DNA from: Pogona vitticeps
Taxonomy: Eukaryota; Chordata; Lepidosauria; Squamata; Agamidae
NCBI RefSeq assembly: GCF_051106095.1
Contig: NC_135786.1
Span: 203,423,501-203,487,500, forward strand
Direction: 5' to 3'
Length of the DNA: 64,000 bases
Shown here: positions 46,565-59,334 of the stretch, piece after piece
Position numbering within the stretch: position 1 is the first letter of the stretch
Layout of the letters: the number at the start of each line of letters is the position of its first letter
The notes under the pieces: model-generated
What the model was told of the DNA's origin: nothing
Database searches by the model: none
Seen by the model: only the letters and a program-made list of their open reading frames with translations
Position numbers and translations under genes: made by a program

Positions 46565-47082
46565 TTTACTTTAGCTGGAATAGAACACAGGAGTCCTTGA
46601 TTCAAATCTGTGCTCAGCCATGTAAATTCACTGAGAGCTGGAATTGGTAAAGGTAAAGGTTTCCCTTGACATTTAGTCCAGTTGTGTCTGACTCTAGGGC
46701 ATGGTGCTCACCCCCGTCTCCAAGCCGTTGAGTCAGCGTTTGTCTATAGACAGTTTCTGTGGTCACGTGGCAAGTGCAACTAGACATGGAACACCATTAC
46801 CTTCCCACCGTGGTGGTACCTATTTATTTATTTGCAATTTTACATGCTTTCGAACTGATAGTTTGGCAGGAGCTGGGACAAGCAATGGGAGCTCACTCTG
46901 TCGCCTAGACTCGATCTTACGACTGCTGGTCTTCTGACCTTGCAGCACAGAGGCTTCTGCAGTTTAACCTGCAGCGCCACCACGTCCACTGGTAAAACCA
47001 CTCCTTAAATATCTCACTTACCTTGAAAGTTTTATTATGGTCACTATAAGTTGGTTCCAAACTGATGGCACAGAACAATAAC
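46565..47082 (+). mobile_element. tRNA-derived SINE split by a Sauria SINE
   Basis: 46565-46645 (caggagtccttgattcaaat, then tcactgagagctggaattgg) is a SINE head and body. The tail resumes at 46988 (ggtaaaaccactccttaaat, then ataagttggttccaaactga), the family seen at 4322-4566. The inserted Sauria SINE carries tggtaaa at both junctions, a plausible target duplication. Confidence 0.65.
46646..46987 (-). mobile_element. Sauria SINE, near full length
   Basis: Tail ggtaaaggtaaaggtttccc at the left, body with ggtaccaccacggtgggaag, head gtttaacctgcagcgcc at the right on the complementary strand. Inserted into an older SINE. Confidence 0.92.
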
Positions 47083-47169
47083 TCTAGCTGGGAGTAGCAA
47101 TTTGACTTACACCTGCATCCCTTATATGATCAAGTTAGTCCTTTTTCCAAGATTCCCTGTTTACCCTGA

Positions 47170-47306
47170 ACATAGCTATGGAGACTGGCAAAATATTGCT
47201 TTAACGTTTTCATTATGTTTTAAAATAATGTTATATGGTTCTGTAACCCACTCTGAGATCCTGTGATATAGGGCAGGCTATAAACACTTTAAATAAAATA
47301 AAATAA
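47170..47306 (+). mobile_element. L2-like LINE 3' tail
   Basis: taacccactctgagatcctg, then agggcaggctataaacactt and (AATAA)n form a LINE terminal box of a slightly different subfamily. Confidence 0.5.
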
Positions 47307-47309
47307 TCT

Positions 47310-47865
47310 ATTAAATGAAAAGCTACAAGATTTCTAGGTGAAAGTATAGGTCTTTGTTACAGAAAGTGGGGAAGCTGGATTTTGACTAGACCTAATGTCC
47401 AAAACCTATGGTTCATCATTTTAACAGGGATGGGAAAGGCTTAAACAACTAACAGCTCTACATACTAGCATAGATTATTGCATGAAGATAAGTGCTTCAT
47501 CAATTAGTTCTGCTCTAGCAGATCGAAGGCTATGGACTGACATCTGGCTTTAAACTTTTCTGCTGTTTTGAAAACAAAGGATTTCACTCTAATTCTGTCA
47601 TTTGCAGGCAAAAATTAATTACTGGAAGTATATGCTCTTGAATTTTACCAGATCAAATGGGATGTGTGTAGTATTGAGTTATTTAGAATGTGTACTTCTT
47701 TCTTTAAAAATTATATGGTGGCGGGGTAGAAATATTTAGTGTGTGAATGTGAAAGATTAGATTGCTAAGAATTTCAAAATGCTTTAATTTTTTAAAAGAC
47801 ATAATTAAAAGAATAATTCTTTGATTATATTATTTTAAAAAGTCTGGACTGGACAGCTTTGCACT
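47310..47865. other. Intronic DNA, nothing recognised
   Basis: AT-rich. No repeat or exon recognised. Confidence 0.45.
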
Positions 47866-47867
47866 GT

Positions 47868-48796
47868 TGTCAAATGCAAGGGAGATAGGGAATGTTACAG
47901 AAAATGGAATGCAGATTTCCAAAGAATAGCAAGGAGAGACAAGAGGGCCTTCTTAAATGAACAGTGCAAAGCTATAGAGGAAAATAATAGAAAGGGAAAA
48001 AACAGAGATCTGTTCAAGAAAACTGGAGATATTAAAGGAACATTTTGTGCAAAGATGGACCTGATAAATGACAAAAATTGTAGGACCTAAAAGAAGTAGA
48101 AGACATCAAGAAGAGTTGGCAGAAATACACAGAGGAATTACACTGGAAAGATCTGGATGTCCCAGACAATCTAGATATTGTGGACCTTGAGCCAGACATC
48201 CTGGAGAGTGGGCCTTAGAAAGCATGGCTAACAACAAGGCAAGTAGTGATGGCATTCCAGTTGAACTATTGAAAATCTTAAAAGATGGCACTGTTAAGGT
48301 GCTGCACTCCATATGCCAGAGGATTGGAAAAGATCAGTCTACATCCCAATCCCAAAAAAGGCAATGCCAAAGAATGCTCCAACTACCGTACAATTGCACT
48401 AATTTCACACACTAGCAAGGTTATGCTCAAAATCCTGCAAGGTAGGTTTCAGCAGTATGTGGACCGAGAACTCCCAGAAATACAAGCTGGATTTCGAAGG
48501 GGCAGAGGAACTAGAGACCAAATTGCTAACATGTGCTGGATTATGGAGAAAGCCAGAGAGTTCCTGAAAAACATCTATTTATGCTTCATTGTCTAAGCAA
48601 AAGTCTTTGAGTGTGTGGACCACAGCAAACTATGGCAAGTTCTTAAAGAAATGGGAGTGCCTGACCACCTTATCTATCTCCCGAGAAAGCTATATGTGGG
48701 ACAGGAAGCCACAGTTAGAACAACTAACTGTGATATGGAACAACTAATTGGTTCAAAATTGGGGAAGGAGTATGATAAGGCTGTATATTGTCTCCC
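47868..48796 (+). mobile_element. BovB LINE internal fragment, decayed
   Basis: It aligns by eye to about 18297-19260 of the near-intact copy, from the linker before the RT through EIQAGFRRGRGTRDQIAN to the start of the ...CILSP block. It carries several small deletions, a stop in the AKAFDCVDH region (tctaagcaaaag) and a short local duplication near 48715-48750. Unlike the other BovB copies it lacks the 3' end: it stops at tatattgtctccct, where an LTR-type sequence begins. Confidence 0.88.
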
Positions 48797-49690
48797 TACT
48801 GCCCCAGGTTGGGCGCCAATGTGAGTGGGTTCTACATTATCTTTGGGCATTTCTCTTTCAGGTGATACAAACGAGGATTCAGAATTACTAAATAAAGAGT
48901 TTTTATTAACAGAAATATTTAAATCTTCTTTGTTACGTACAACAGAACTTTGAACTGTTAACTGGGGAGGGGTACTCTCCCAAAACCACAACAATAATTT
49001 TTCCTCATTTAAGTCTTTTAATAATAGGTTCTTGTTTTTTTCTCTTCCTCTGTCAGTTGCCTCAGAAAGTTGTTGCGGATCGCACACAAGGTACCGCAAT
49101 ATGGGTGACGGGCCCACTCTCCCTCTCTCAAGACTTCTCTCTCTACTTCAGGCGGGATGTGGTGTACCAGTCGGGCAGGACCTTGGTTCCTTGGGTATAC
49201 CAGCACTCCCCATTCTTCAGGGCTTAGACCGGGGATAATGGGTCTTATTTTGTTGGTGGCACGGCTTTCGTCTTTTCGGCTATTGGGTTCACTGCAGGTC
49301 TTTTAACAGGAACCGAAAAGACCTGAGCATCTCTATCCGTTTCACCCGACACGCTCTCTCTAAATACCGTCACCTTCTCTGTTTCTTTAGAAATTGCCAC
49401 TTCTTCTGTAGTCAAAAATATATCTACTTTCTCCCTTTCGCGGTACACCTCCCTCTTCACTCCTGCCTCGTCTCTCTCTAATCGTATCAACTGCCTCTCT
49501 TTTTCACGCGCTCCTTCGTCTCGAGCACTTTCTAACTTCTCTGCGCGACTTTCCTCTAACTACTCTGCTTGACTCTTTGTCTCGGGTTTCCTTGATATCT
49601 CTATTTCTAGGCTACTTATTTGAGGGGACGGCTCACTCTTTGATGGTTCCTTAGTCTCCTCCTCACAGTGTGGTTTAAAAAATGCTCCAA
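48797..49690 (-). mobile_element. LTR retroelement fossil: LTR-like end plus tRNA-Lys-type primer site
   Basis: On the minus strand an LTR-like stretch with an AATAAA signal ends ...CACTCACA near 48820. It is followed at 48818-48801 by tggcgcccaacctggggc, matching the primer-binding site for tRNA-Lys with one difference. Almost no internal region follows before the BovB fragment. The stretch is CpG-rich, and the minus strand has charged, protein-like text of unknown meaning. It is a broken partial remnant. The left edge is defined; the right edge is uncertain. Family within retroviruses/LTR elements undetermined. Confidence 0.5.
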
Positions 49691-49855
49691 TTATTCCTTC
49701 ATCTCTCATGCTGCTAAAATACTTAATTGCTAATCAGAAGCTTGACATGATTTAACTGGCAAATTCCTCTGCCACTTGAATTCACAACCAATGACTTCAG
49801 CAATACCTGTAAATCTTTATCTGCCTTCTGTTACCAAGCGCCACCATCCTCAGAT

Positions 49856-50535
49856 GATGATGATGATGATGATGAGTTTTATTTATATGCCACATTTCTC
49901 CCAACAAGGGACCCAAAGACACTCAGAACATTAAAATTTTTACACAGTTTAAAAACACAATAAGTTAAGTATTAAAAGATAAATTAAACAATATATGATT
50001 TTAAAATTAAATTAAAAGATTAAAACATTAAAACATGGAAAAGATTAAAATTATTTGCTGAAATGCAGTTCAGGGATTCAGTTGTAATTGTTAAAAGCTT
50101 GCCTGAAGAGAAGAGTCTTTAGCTTTTTTTCGAAAGGATAACAGGGAAGGAAGGGGTCGTCCTGATTTCCCGAGGGAAAGCATTCCATAGGCCAGGAGCT
50201 GCCACAGAGAAGGCCCTCTCCCATGTCCCCATCAGCTGTGCTTGTGCCGGCAATGGGACCAAGAGGAGGGCCTCCTCTGATTATCTTAATTGTGGAGAAG
50301 GCACATATAGGGAGATACAGTCCTGCTGGTAGCCTGGATCCAAGCTGTATAGGGCTTTATAGGTTATTACCGACACTTTGAATTGGGCCCAGAAATGGAC
50401 TGGTAGCCAGTGCAGTTCTTGTAACAGGTGTGTTATATGCTCCCTGTAGCTGGCCCCAGTCAGTAGTCTGGCTGCAGAGTTTTGCACCAGCTGAAGATGA
50501 TCAGATTTCACAAAGAGCAAGGTCAACATCTATTT
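49856..50535 (-). mobile_element. L2 LINE 3' end
   Basis: 50281-50529 on the minus strand reads VQNSAARLLTGASYREHITH then LLQELHWLPVHFWAQFKVSV and ITYKALYSLDPGYQ, the C-terminal RT region diagnostic of L2. A 3' UTR follows to a (GAT)n-flanked tail at 49855-49876. The 3' UTR still shows gaaggccctctcccatgtcc. 5'-truncated. Confidence 0.87.
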
Positions 50536-51668
50536 AAAAATTTAATTTCAGAACAGTTATTCATACTGTATCATGCAAGTTTTAATTAACTGACCTTAAG
50601 CCCATTTTTCCAAACTTGTTCTTCTTCCATGTATATTAAAGTGATTAACTCATGCAATTTACATGAAAAGGGATTAATCTCCACACAAAGGGGTATTTAC
50701 CTGGTATGCATTAGGATCTGAATGACAGTGCCAAAAAAAGAGGAGACTAAATGGATGTGGGACAGAAGACTTCTGTTCAAGCACTGACTGACAAATGCAA
50801 GATTTAAAACATTTAAGAGAAAAGACATCCAGTTTAGTGCTGGCTTCGGGCTACATTGTCCTTTGTAACTAACATTTACATGGCAAACAACCACTGCAGA
50901 CAAAAATCTTATTGCTGGCATTATGGGGAATTTTAAGCAAGGATTAAGTGTTCTTGAAATCTATTTTTCCAAAATGTCAGAAACAAAAATCTCAGTCAAG
51001 AGTGTGTTCTTCTATCCCTTCCTTCTATTCTACTAAGATTAGTTTGGATTTCTTTTTCTGTGTCTTCCTATCAATGTCCTAAACTAGGATCAAATATTAA
51101 TTCCAAGTAGAGCAGATCCTTAAAAATAATCTGGATTCTCTCATCTCCACTCACACAGGTCCCACTGATTTCTCTAGTGCTATTCTAGTTGGGAAAAACA
51201 ATGAATTTTACTCAGGATGTCACACAGTGTCCCAAATCCTATTTGTTGCACTGAATTCAGCATACAGTAGCAAACACTTCTTGCAGTTTGCTATTCATTG
51301 TATTCAATGAATTTGCAATTCATTGTTGAGATGTACACTGATTGCATTACACAAGCACAGGGCTTTTGCCATAGTTAGAAGATAATTTTCACCACATATC
51401 CACAGCAAATAAACAAACCTACAGTTAAATATGCAACTTACAATATCGTCCTCCTTTTGGTTTGGATGGACTCCAGGTGATCTACCTTTTGGCATACTAA
51501 TGTTTTTTTCATAAGGGAGAAGAATGAAAAATACAACCCACCCCCATTCCCATTTGGAGTGATCAGCTGGAAAAGTCAAGATTTTTGAGGCTATTCTAGG
51601 GGGAAAATAGTCTATGGAGGCCTGATTACTATAGATTAAAGACTTCCTTACCAAAGAGAATGTAAGTA

Positions 51669-51922
51669 CAGTGGTGCCTCGCAAGACGATGTTAATTCGT
51701 TCTGCGAAAAATGTCATTTTGTGAAAACATCGTCTTGTGAAACATGGTTCCCCATTGGAATGCACTGAAATCTATTTAATGTGTTCCAATGGGGGAAAAT
51801 CGTCGTCTTGCGAAAATCGTCCAAAGAAAACATTGTCTTACGAAGCGCCACAGCGATCGCAAAAACCAATCGTCTTGCGGATTAATCGTCCTGCGAGGCA
51901 ATCGTCTTGCAAGGCACCACTG
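51669..51922. mobile_element. Tigger-like MITE with long TIRs and TA TSD
   Basis: cagtggtgcctcgcaagacg at the left and the complement of cgtcttgcaaggcaccactg at the right differ at one position. TA flanks both ends (51667-51668 and 51923-51924), the Tc1/mariner/Tigger target duplication. Multiple internal atcgtcttgcg motifs are arranged in both directions. It is 254 bp long with no coding capacity. Confidence 0.9.
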
Positions 51923-52496
51923 TATGTAAATCTATTATCAAAGTTTCAATTTTAGTTTTACAGTAAGTTAATACTAGATTTTCTGACTGTAGTAGCTAAA
52001 TAGCTCACTGGATCACCACTACTTCCAACAGTATCTCCAATTTGCCTGGACTAATCTTCCATTTTAAGCACAGAAGGGATATTCATACCATAGTAAAATC
52101 TAAATTTCAGTGGGGAAGTTTCACTGAAAGAACTGGGATGTGGACCATTCTTCTTCCCTCTTACAGTCTCCTTTGCATTCTCAAGATGCTCCAGAGTTTT
52201 CAAGTCCTCTGGAGGTGGTTTTCAGCCAACTGAGAAGATTAGGAAGATAAGAAAGTCCTTTGCACTAGCATAGTTGGCTGCTAGTATGACTCTGGATTTA
52301 GGCTGAATTTTCCATATTTGTCCTATATGCCACCAATACAATTACTTCCTTCAATGACATTTTTGTAATTTACCCACACAAAAGAATACAACAAATTCAT
52401 TCTTTTGATGAATTTTTGATGATGTTGTATGAATCTAAAAGTGTCCACTCTCATAAAGAACAGGGCATCTAAATATACATCTAATATTCTCTAAAT

Positions 52497-52624
52497 CAGT
52501 GGTTCCCAACTTTGGGCAACCCAGGTGATCTTGGACTGTAAATCCCAAAAACCCTGGCCAGTACAGCTAGTGGTGAAGGCTTCTGGGAATCGAAGTCCAA
52601 GTTAACCAGGGTTGAGAACCACTG
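52497..52624. mobile_element. hAT-type MITE with 8-bp TSD
   Basis: It runs from cagtggttcccaacttt to gggttgagaaccactg, with ctctaaat (52489-52496) and ccctaaat (52625-52632) flanking, an 8-bp duplication with one mismatch. It shares the core tggtgaaggcttctggga with the elements at 3519 and 30833. Confidence 0.87.
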
Positions 52625-55600
52625 CCCTAAATTATTAATGTAGTGACCGACAATATGATTCTGTGATTCCAGAGTAAAACTTCAATGCTATTTTCTGAGT
52701 AGCTTCCTTGCAGACTCAACGTCTTCTAGGATGAGCAACAACCTAGTTTCTCTGGAATCTATTATATATGAATACATTAGGCAAGTGTGTGTATATGTGG
52801 AACAGGGGAGGGGTTAACTTAAAGATTATTAGAGAGAAAATACAAAGCTCATGTGAATGTACTCCAAACACTGAACACATCCCACCCCCAAGTAGGTGGA
52901 TGACCATAAAACAAATCCATTTGTTTTGCTGGGACAGTTTACAGAGAAAGGGTTTTCACTAGTTGTTTTGCTTTTGCTGAAAGATAAAAAGGAAAACACA
53001 CGCAACACATCCAATTTTTCACTTTAAAGACAGACAGGATATTATTTCAAAGGTCCATTTGTTTAGCTACAGATGCTTTTGCTCTCGAAAGAAGCCTTTG
53101 AATATCACATTTATTTTAAGAATATATTAAGCACAAGAAAAGAAGGATTACATGACTGTTCTCCCACGTTAAGAAGAACTTTACATCAAACTGCATGCCA
53201 ATCTATGTAAGCCAGACCACTTGAATTAGCAAACAGTAGCACATGACTCACACATGGCAAACAGCTACCTGCTAAGCTCCAATTCCAAATCAGATTATCA
53301 TGATGCATTCTAGCAGTTAAGATTTAATTGCTACTAATTTGAATCAATACATTCTGTATTAGAAAGCGAGCAATGATTTTTAAAGTAATGTCACTATTTT
53401 CCTGCACAAATGTGCTGTGAGGAAAATCATTTCTTTTTTATATTACGGAATGTGAACCTTAAGAATGACTTGTCCAAGGGAACCTAAAGAATTTATGCCA
53501 GAGCAGGATTTTGGCACTCATTGAGTTGTCCACTAACATACTGGTACCTTGGCTTATCATTTATTTTAGGTGCCTTGGAGGCTCTGGTGGTCATACAAAC
53601 TCCAGGTTGTTAATTCCATGTTAATGGAAAGGGAGGCTTTGTGTACACAATGGGATTTATACTGTGGAACTTCTCTTCCTGAGCCACTGATAGGGAAGCC
53701 CTTACGTGTATGACTTCTATGTATACACTGACTACTATGAATGAGGATGCAGCCCTTCTACACGTGAATGAGCGTGCGGATCTTCTGCTCTCGTGTGAAA
53801 AAGTTCCAACAATAGTTTGCATAAGATCAGTTTACAACACCAACACAATCCCTGCCCACAGACTCACAACAGTAGTTTTTAAAGTTACAGACAAGATGGG
53901 GTGGCAATACTTCAGCAAGAAAAAGAGCCATAGGCATTTGCTTTCTTAGCAGAGCTGATTGAGTTTCCTGGTTGTTCTTCTTCCATTTGCTGCAGTCTGG
54001 TGAAATGGCTAATGCCATATGATGGCCATGGTGATGTAACTGGTGATATGGTCCTACTTTCCCAAAGACTCCGATATATGAAACATTTAATTTCCTTCCC
54101 TAAGGTAACTACTTATGTGCTTAACTACTGTACATGGATCAAGTAGCTCACTATATAGCAGTGAGTACTATAGTATGTAAAGCAAGTCCCTCCACTCTGT
54201 CTGCATTTATGACTAATAAACTCTTATTTCTTCCTCTTCTTTGGAACATTGAAGCTCAAGGTGAGTCCATATGACACCAATCAAATATGCTTAAAACTCA
54301 TGGCAAGCAATTAAAGAATGTTTTAAATATTTTACAGGTAGTGTGCTAGAAATAAAAAATGCTCAAGTGTGCTCTGTTTCACAAAAAACATAGTTTCATC
54401 AAGCGTGCCTTGCTCCTGATTTACACTGGACTGAGTTAGGTCAAACACAGACTAGGCGTTTCCTAGAGGAACTGCTGTGAAGCAGTTAGCAGTGCAATTT
54501 TGTCCTTGATAATGGCTGATGACTTGTCTGCATCCCACTTCACCCTCTAACTGTTAGCTTCTTTAATGGAAGTGTCTATAAAGATTTTCCCTAAAATATG
54601 CCTTTCCAGCACACTTAATGTCTTTTAATGTCTTTCCAATTAAATCCAGATGTGAAAAGCTTAAGGAACAGTTCTCAGGACTGAAAAAGATGACATAAAT
54701 CTTGCAGCTGACAGAGATCCCACTGAGCTTGGTTGGGGAAACTCACAGAGGACTTGTTGTGGGCCAGGAAAGCTGCTGGGTATAAAGACAGATGTGTACA
54801 CTCCTATTGAAAATATAGAAGAAGAAAAAAAAAGAAAAGCCTCCTGAAATAGAGCAAGGCACTGAAAAAATGCGACCATAGGCGAAGCCCAGTCCTGCAG
54901 GGTATAGAATGTACCCTGTGAGGTTGTGATCTCTCTCAGTTCCCACTACCCAGCACAGTGAATTTGTATGAGCACTCCTTACCATTTCATAAGAGTTCTC
55001 TGCTTTCTTCTCCCCATAATACCAAATAAAGGTTCTCTTCCTGCATGGTTATCACTCACCATTTCCGGGAAGGCTGAAAGTACTGTGCCTTTTTCAGGAA
55101 GTATTCATCGCCCAACAGAATCCCATCCACCTTTCTTTCCCAGCACAAAGCAGGTTAGTTGTTTTCCTTTAAAGAAAATGCTTACGAACCACCTTTTTAA
55201 TTACAGATTTTTCACTAATCAGATGAGATTTTAGGCACTCCCAATGACTGAACAATGCCGCTGGGCGAGTGCTGTTTATGCAGCTGGCAAACCACTGTTA
55301 TTCCCAAAGCTAATTTTTACCACAGCTAAGTATTCTTTTTCCTCACCAGATGCTAAGAAATGGATTATCACAAGCTATGTCCATTTAAAGGGAGGGGCAA
55401 GAAAGCCCATAAGCTGGGATTTACACAGTTTCTAAGAAAGGGCTCTGACTCCCCCATCACAAAGTCACTGATTTACACTACTGTATATTTATTATTGCTC
55501 TTCTGAATTGTTTAAAAATTGTATCCCAATAGTTTTTTTAAAAAAATTATATTATTGTAACTAGTTCTATCAACAGAGGTGATAACAAGAAAATTTCAGA

Positions 55601-55952
55601 GAGGAGATGGCTGAGTGAAAGTACATATAGTATAATCAGGAGTGTGGAGTAATCGCTATTTGTGAAAAACCCCCGCCAGTTGAGGTGCCCATTCCTCCCA
55701 ATATTTAAGAAATTACTCAAGACAATTATATAAGGCAATCTTTAAGAACATCATACCCTCAAATGGTGTTAAATTTTTATATTTTCTGTAGACTACCACA
55801 CTTCAGTCAGTTTTAGCACCGTTTGGATTATGTTATTATGGAAAGGAAGTGGGTGGTGGTTGTGGAGTTTTTTCTTGTTTGTAGACTGCCCAGAGTAGTA
55901 TGAATTCCCTAATTGGGTGGGAGCTGAAAGGACAATGTCATAGAAGAGAGTC

Positions 55953-56390
55953 TATTTGTTTATTTGTTTATTATACTTTTACCTTGCGTTTCTCTTTAAA
56001 AAGGACTCAAGGCAGCTTACATCATTAAAATAGAATATTCAAAGCTAAAAATGATAAGCATACAAATACTGTACTAAAGAGTAAAATCCGCACTACATCA
56101 TGGTAAACAAAAACAATACCAAAAAACACAAAAAGCAGTAAGGCACAACAATCCATTTTAACGACCCCACTCAGGCAGCCAGTCACAGAGCGAAAGCTTG
56201 CCTGAAGAGAAAGGTCTTTGCCTGCTTCAGAAGGCCAGCAAAGACAAGGCCAGCTTGTCATCTCGTGGTAGGGAGTTCCAGAGTCTGGGTGCAGAGTCTC
56301 CTGTGTCCCCATCAAAGGAACCTGTGAAGGTGGTGGGACTAAGAGAAAGGCTTTTCCTGATGATTTTAACAATCTAGTGGGTGTGTTCAT
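55953..56390 (-). mobile_element. L2-type LINE 3' end
   Basis: (TTTG/TTTA) tail at 55955-55972, then the complement of an L2-like 3' UTR (aggactcaaggcagcttaca, aaagctaaaaatgataagca) similar to the copy at 5434. Further in, ggtagggagttccagagtct corresponds to the ...LWNSLP block. Confidence 0.75.
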
Positions 56391-59226
56391 ATCTATGAAG
56401 AATCTGCCTTTTGGACTACAGCTCCCAAATTCCCCTCACATTATGGAACCTGCAATCCAAAATGGCAACTTTCAAGTCCAAATTCTCATGGTATGGAATA
56501 GCATAATCTGTACCTGAAGTTGGCTGTGAATGGCACTACTAAATCTTGCTACATCTACTGCAGCTAGTATCCATATGAAGACATGGTACTCACAACTTTA
56601 CAGGTTCAAGGTGATATACATACTCTCTATCCAACTTTATGGCATACTATCTTATGGAATCCCCAAATCAGACATTGATCTCTATCCTCCTCCTTAGAAA
56701 ATTGTTGCTGAATGTGCAGGTTTGCGGAGGGCTCTCTGCTACACTCAAGCAATAATGTAATAATCAGGCACTAGAGGCCTGTAGTCACTCCCAGAATATC
56801 CTGCACATCGAAAGATAATGCTGCTCTCAAGGTAACTCAGTTCTGTGCTTGTGAGTATATGAGGGAGAAGTGCAGACAAATAGACAAGGCGGGTTTGAGA
56901 GGAAGAGGTAATGAATTTGCATCAGTTCTTTCTTTACTAGTTGAGACCACCAGGATGGCCCAGATTTATGTATTTTGCTTTGATAACATCAAGAACTGAA
57001 GATTTCATTGGTTCAATTGTGAGAAAGCAAAACCTCGCTTTCAATTAAATGTTTTTTGGGGGGTTTGGTCTTCTGCTTTCCTCCATCCTGGATTTTGTAT
57101 GTGTGGGGCACTTAATGAACCAGTTTGATTATGTTTTAGTCTCTTTATTCCAATAAAGGTTCTGTCTGTCTGTCTATTTTGATTCACCCTTCATTTCATA
57201 AACACTTGATTGCTCAGTTACTCTGGTGGTGCTATAGCAATTGAAGTTCATAACAAATTTGAACTCAGCCAACAATTTAATCATGAATGAGAGAGCTATA
57301 ACTTGGAATGTATTACTGTGATATGGCTAGAGTATGAACCTCTTCAGGCAGTTCTTTATTAAAGTGAAAAGTAGGATGTAAATCTTCTAAACTAACCATC
57401 GGCATCCAAACTAGCATCCTCCTGAAATCTGTGATAACAGCATTTCTCTTTCATCTCAAAATTTTCACAGTGAGACACAATGGTAATGTAACTTCTGCCA
57501 GTTTTAAACAAACACCATTTCTCTTTTATACTAGTTTAAAAGGCTGCGTATGTCCAAATAGAAATCTCTGTGATTCAGACAAAATTTGAGTGTGTGGGGA
57601 TGGTTTGATAAGCATGAAAAGGACTAAAATGTGTTCAGGACTTTGGCAGAGAAATGAAGGAAAGGGTACATTTGTTCCCGGTCATTGAATTTTTAACCCA
57701 GGTCTGCTGCTCCTGCTGCTAACACATAATTTTCTAGCGCACAACCCCCAGTAATCCTAACTTTTGGTGCTTGGCGGTTAAGAGGTAAGGGGAAAAAGAA
57801 ACAGAATGGGGAGACTGGCTGGCTAGCATCTTGCTCTTTTGCTGCAATGCATTAAGACAGCCAAAATTCTAACTCATTAGAAAGGGTTTGCTTTATCCCC
57901 TTAAAAAAATCAGACATATCAGGGTCTGAATTACCTTTCTGCTCCCTTGGAAAGCTCTGGCAATCTTGGTGGAAATCAACTAGGTGGCTGTTGTTCTCTT
58001 TCTCAGCCCCACTGGGTGTAGAAATACTGAATCACAAGCTCAAGAAATGAAGCTTAGGTTTCAACCTCAATGTGTAATTGATCATTCAATGATCTTTTAG
58101 ATGTTGCATGCATCTAGTACAGAAAAAGTATTATGGCTGGGGTTTTTTTTTTTAGAGGGAGGGGAAAAATTGAACACTGTGTACATTCTCTTGCATTTTA
58201 ACATGTCTGCATTCATCTGTAGAATGTCTATGCCTCCATTGTGTAGTACATTCTTTCAATCTTATTGAATTGTCTCCACGATAACTGACATGTATCTCCA
58301 ATTATCATTTATTTATTTGTCTCTTATTTGAAAATGGAGGGAAAAACACCCACCAGATTTCAGGGTGGTGGAAAGGCTGTCATCATATGCTACACAAAAC
58401 ACAATTTCATAAACTGAATATTTGTCCTCAGTGAAGCCAACAGCAAAACTCAGGTTAATTTCAGAAAAATGAGGATTTTACCAATTTAAATATTCTGCTC
58501 CAAAGACACAGCAGTATGATGGTGTAAAGAGGAACGAAAAAGAGGTCAAAGTGTTCTTTCTCCAGATAAAAGACGAGAACGGGCTGATGTGAAGACACTA
58601 AGTGTGGTTGATGGGCCATTCTCAATCCTGTTTTATCAACTGCTCAAACCACAGCAAGGTAACATATTTCCTTCAATATGTTGTGCCTAGTAGTTTAGGA
58701 ACCTTTCCAACTGGCAGTCAACAACATTTATTTGACACTGCTTAACTTCGCAACTGCAGGTCTGTTTTTTCTCCACTTACAGTTACAGTTGAAAAAATAA
58801 ATCGATATGTCTTGAACTATTCCAAACAGCTGGCTTTTAGTATACTAGATCTATAAACTGCTATTTTATCTTTCCTGTTTAACACTCATTATTAAAGCCA
58901 TTAATTACAGCACTAAAAATCTGTCTCTTTCAAAATATGAATCACATTGTATTTAGGATTTCTGCTGGTTAGAATAATAATGACATTGGGCCCAAGATTT
59001 CTGCAAGTAGCTAGAGGGCTGATGGTACATTTGGGTATACTGTATCTAGTCCTGCTTGCATGAACAGCCCAATTGCTCTCCATACATAAAAACATTTGAA
59101 AGATGGTGATGCTGCTGAATATATAAGCAAATGCATTTTAATGTATTCTCGAAGGCTTTCACGGCCAGGATCTGATGGTTGTTGTGGGTTTTTCAGGCTC
59201 TTTGGCCATGTTTTGAAGGTTGTTTT

Positions 59227-59269
59227 TCCTAATGTTTCGCCAGTCTCTATGGCCGGCATCTTCAGAGGA
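59227..59269 (-). ncRNA. Hammerhead-ribozyme-like motif, left arm
   Basis: On the minus strand: TCCT (59269-59266), CTGAAGA (59265-59259), an extra T, GCC...GGC stem II, GAAA, CATT, AGGA (59230-59227) pairing with the first TCCT. The stem II pairs are all Watson-Crick. The expected ACGT palindrome of helix III is ACAT, a CpG-decay form. Confidence 0.55.
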
Positions 59270-59291
59270 CAGGAGTCAGAACAGACTCCTG

Positions 59292-59334
59292 TCCTCTGAA
59301 GATGCCGGCCACAGAGACTGGTGAAACATTAGGA
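59292..59334 (+). ncRNA. Hammerhead-ribozyme-like motif, right arm
   Basis: On the plus strand: TCCT (59292-59295), CTGAAGA (59296-59302), extra T, GCC...GGT (one G-U pair), GAAA (59323-59326), CATT, AGGA (59331-59334). It is the mirror of the left-arm motif, so a transcript from either strand would contain one core. Confidence 0.55.
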
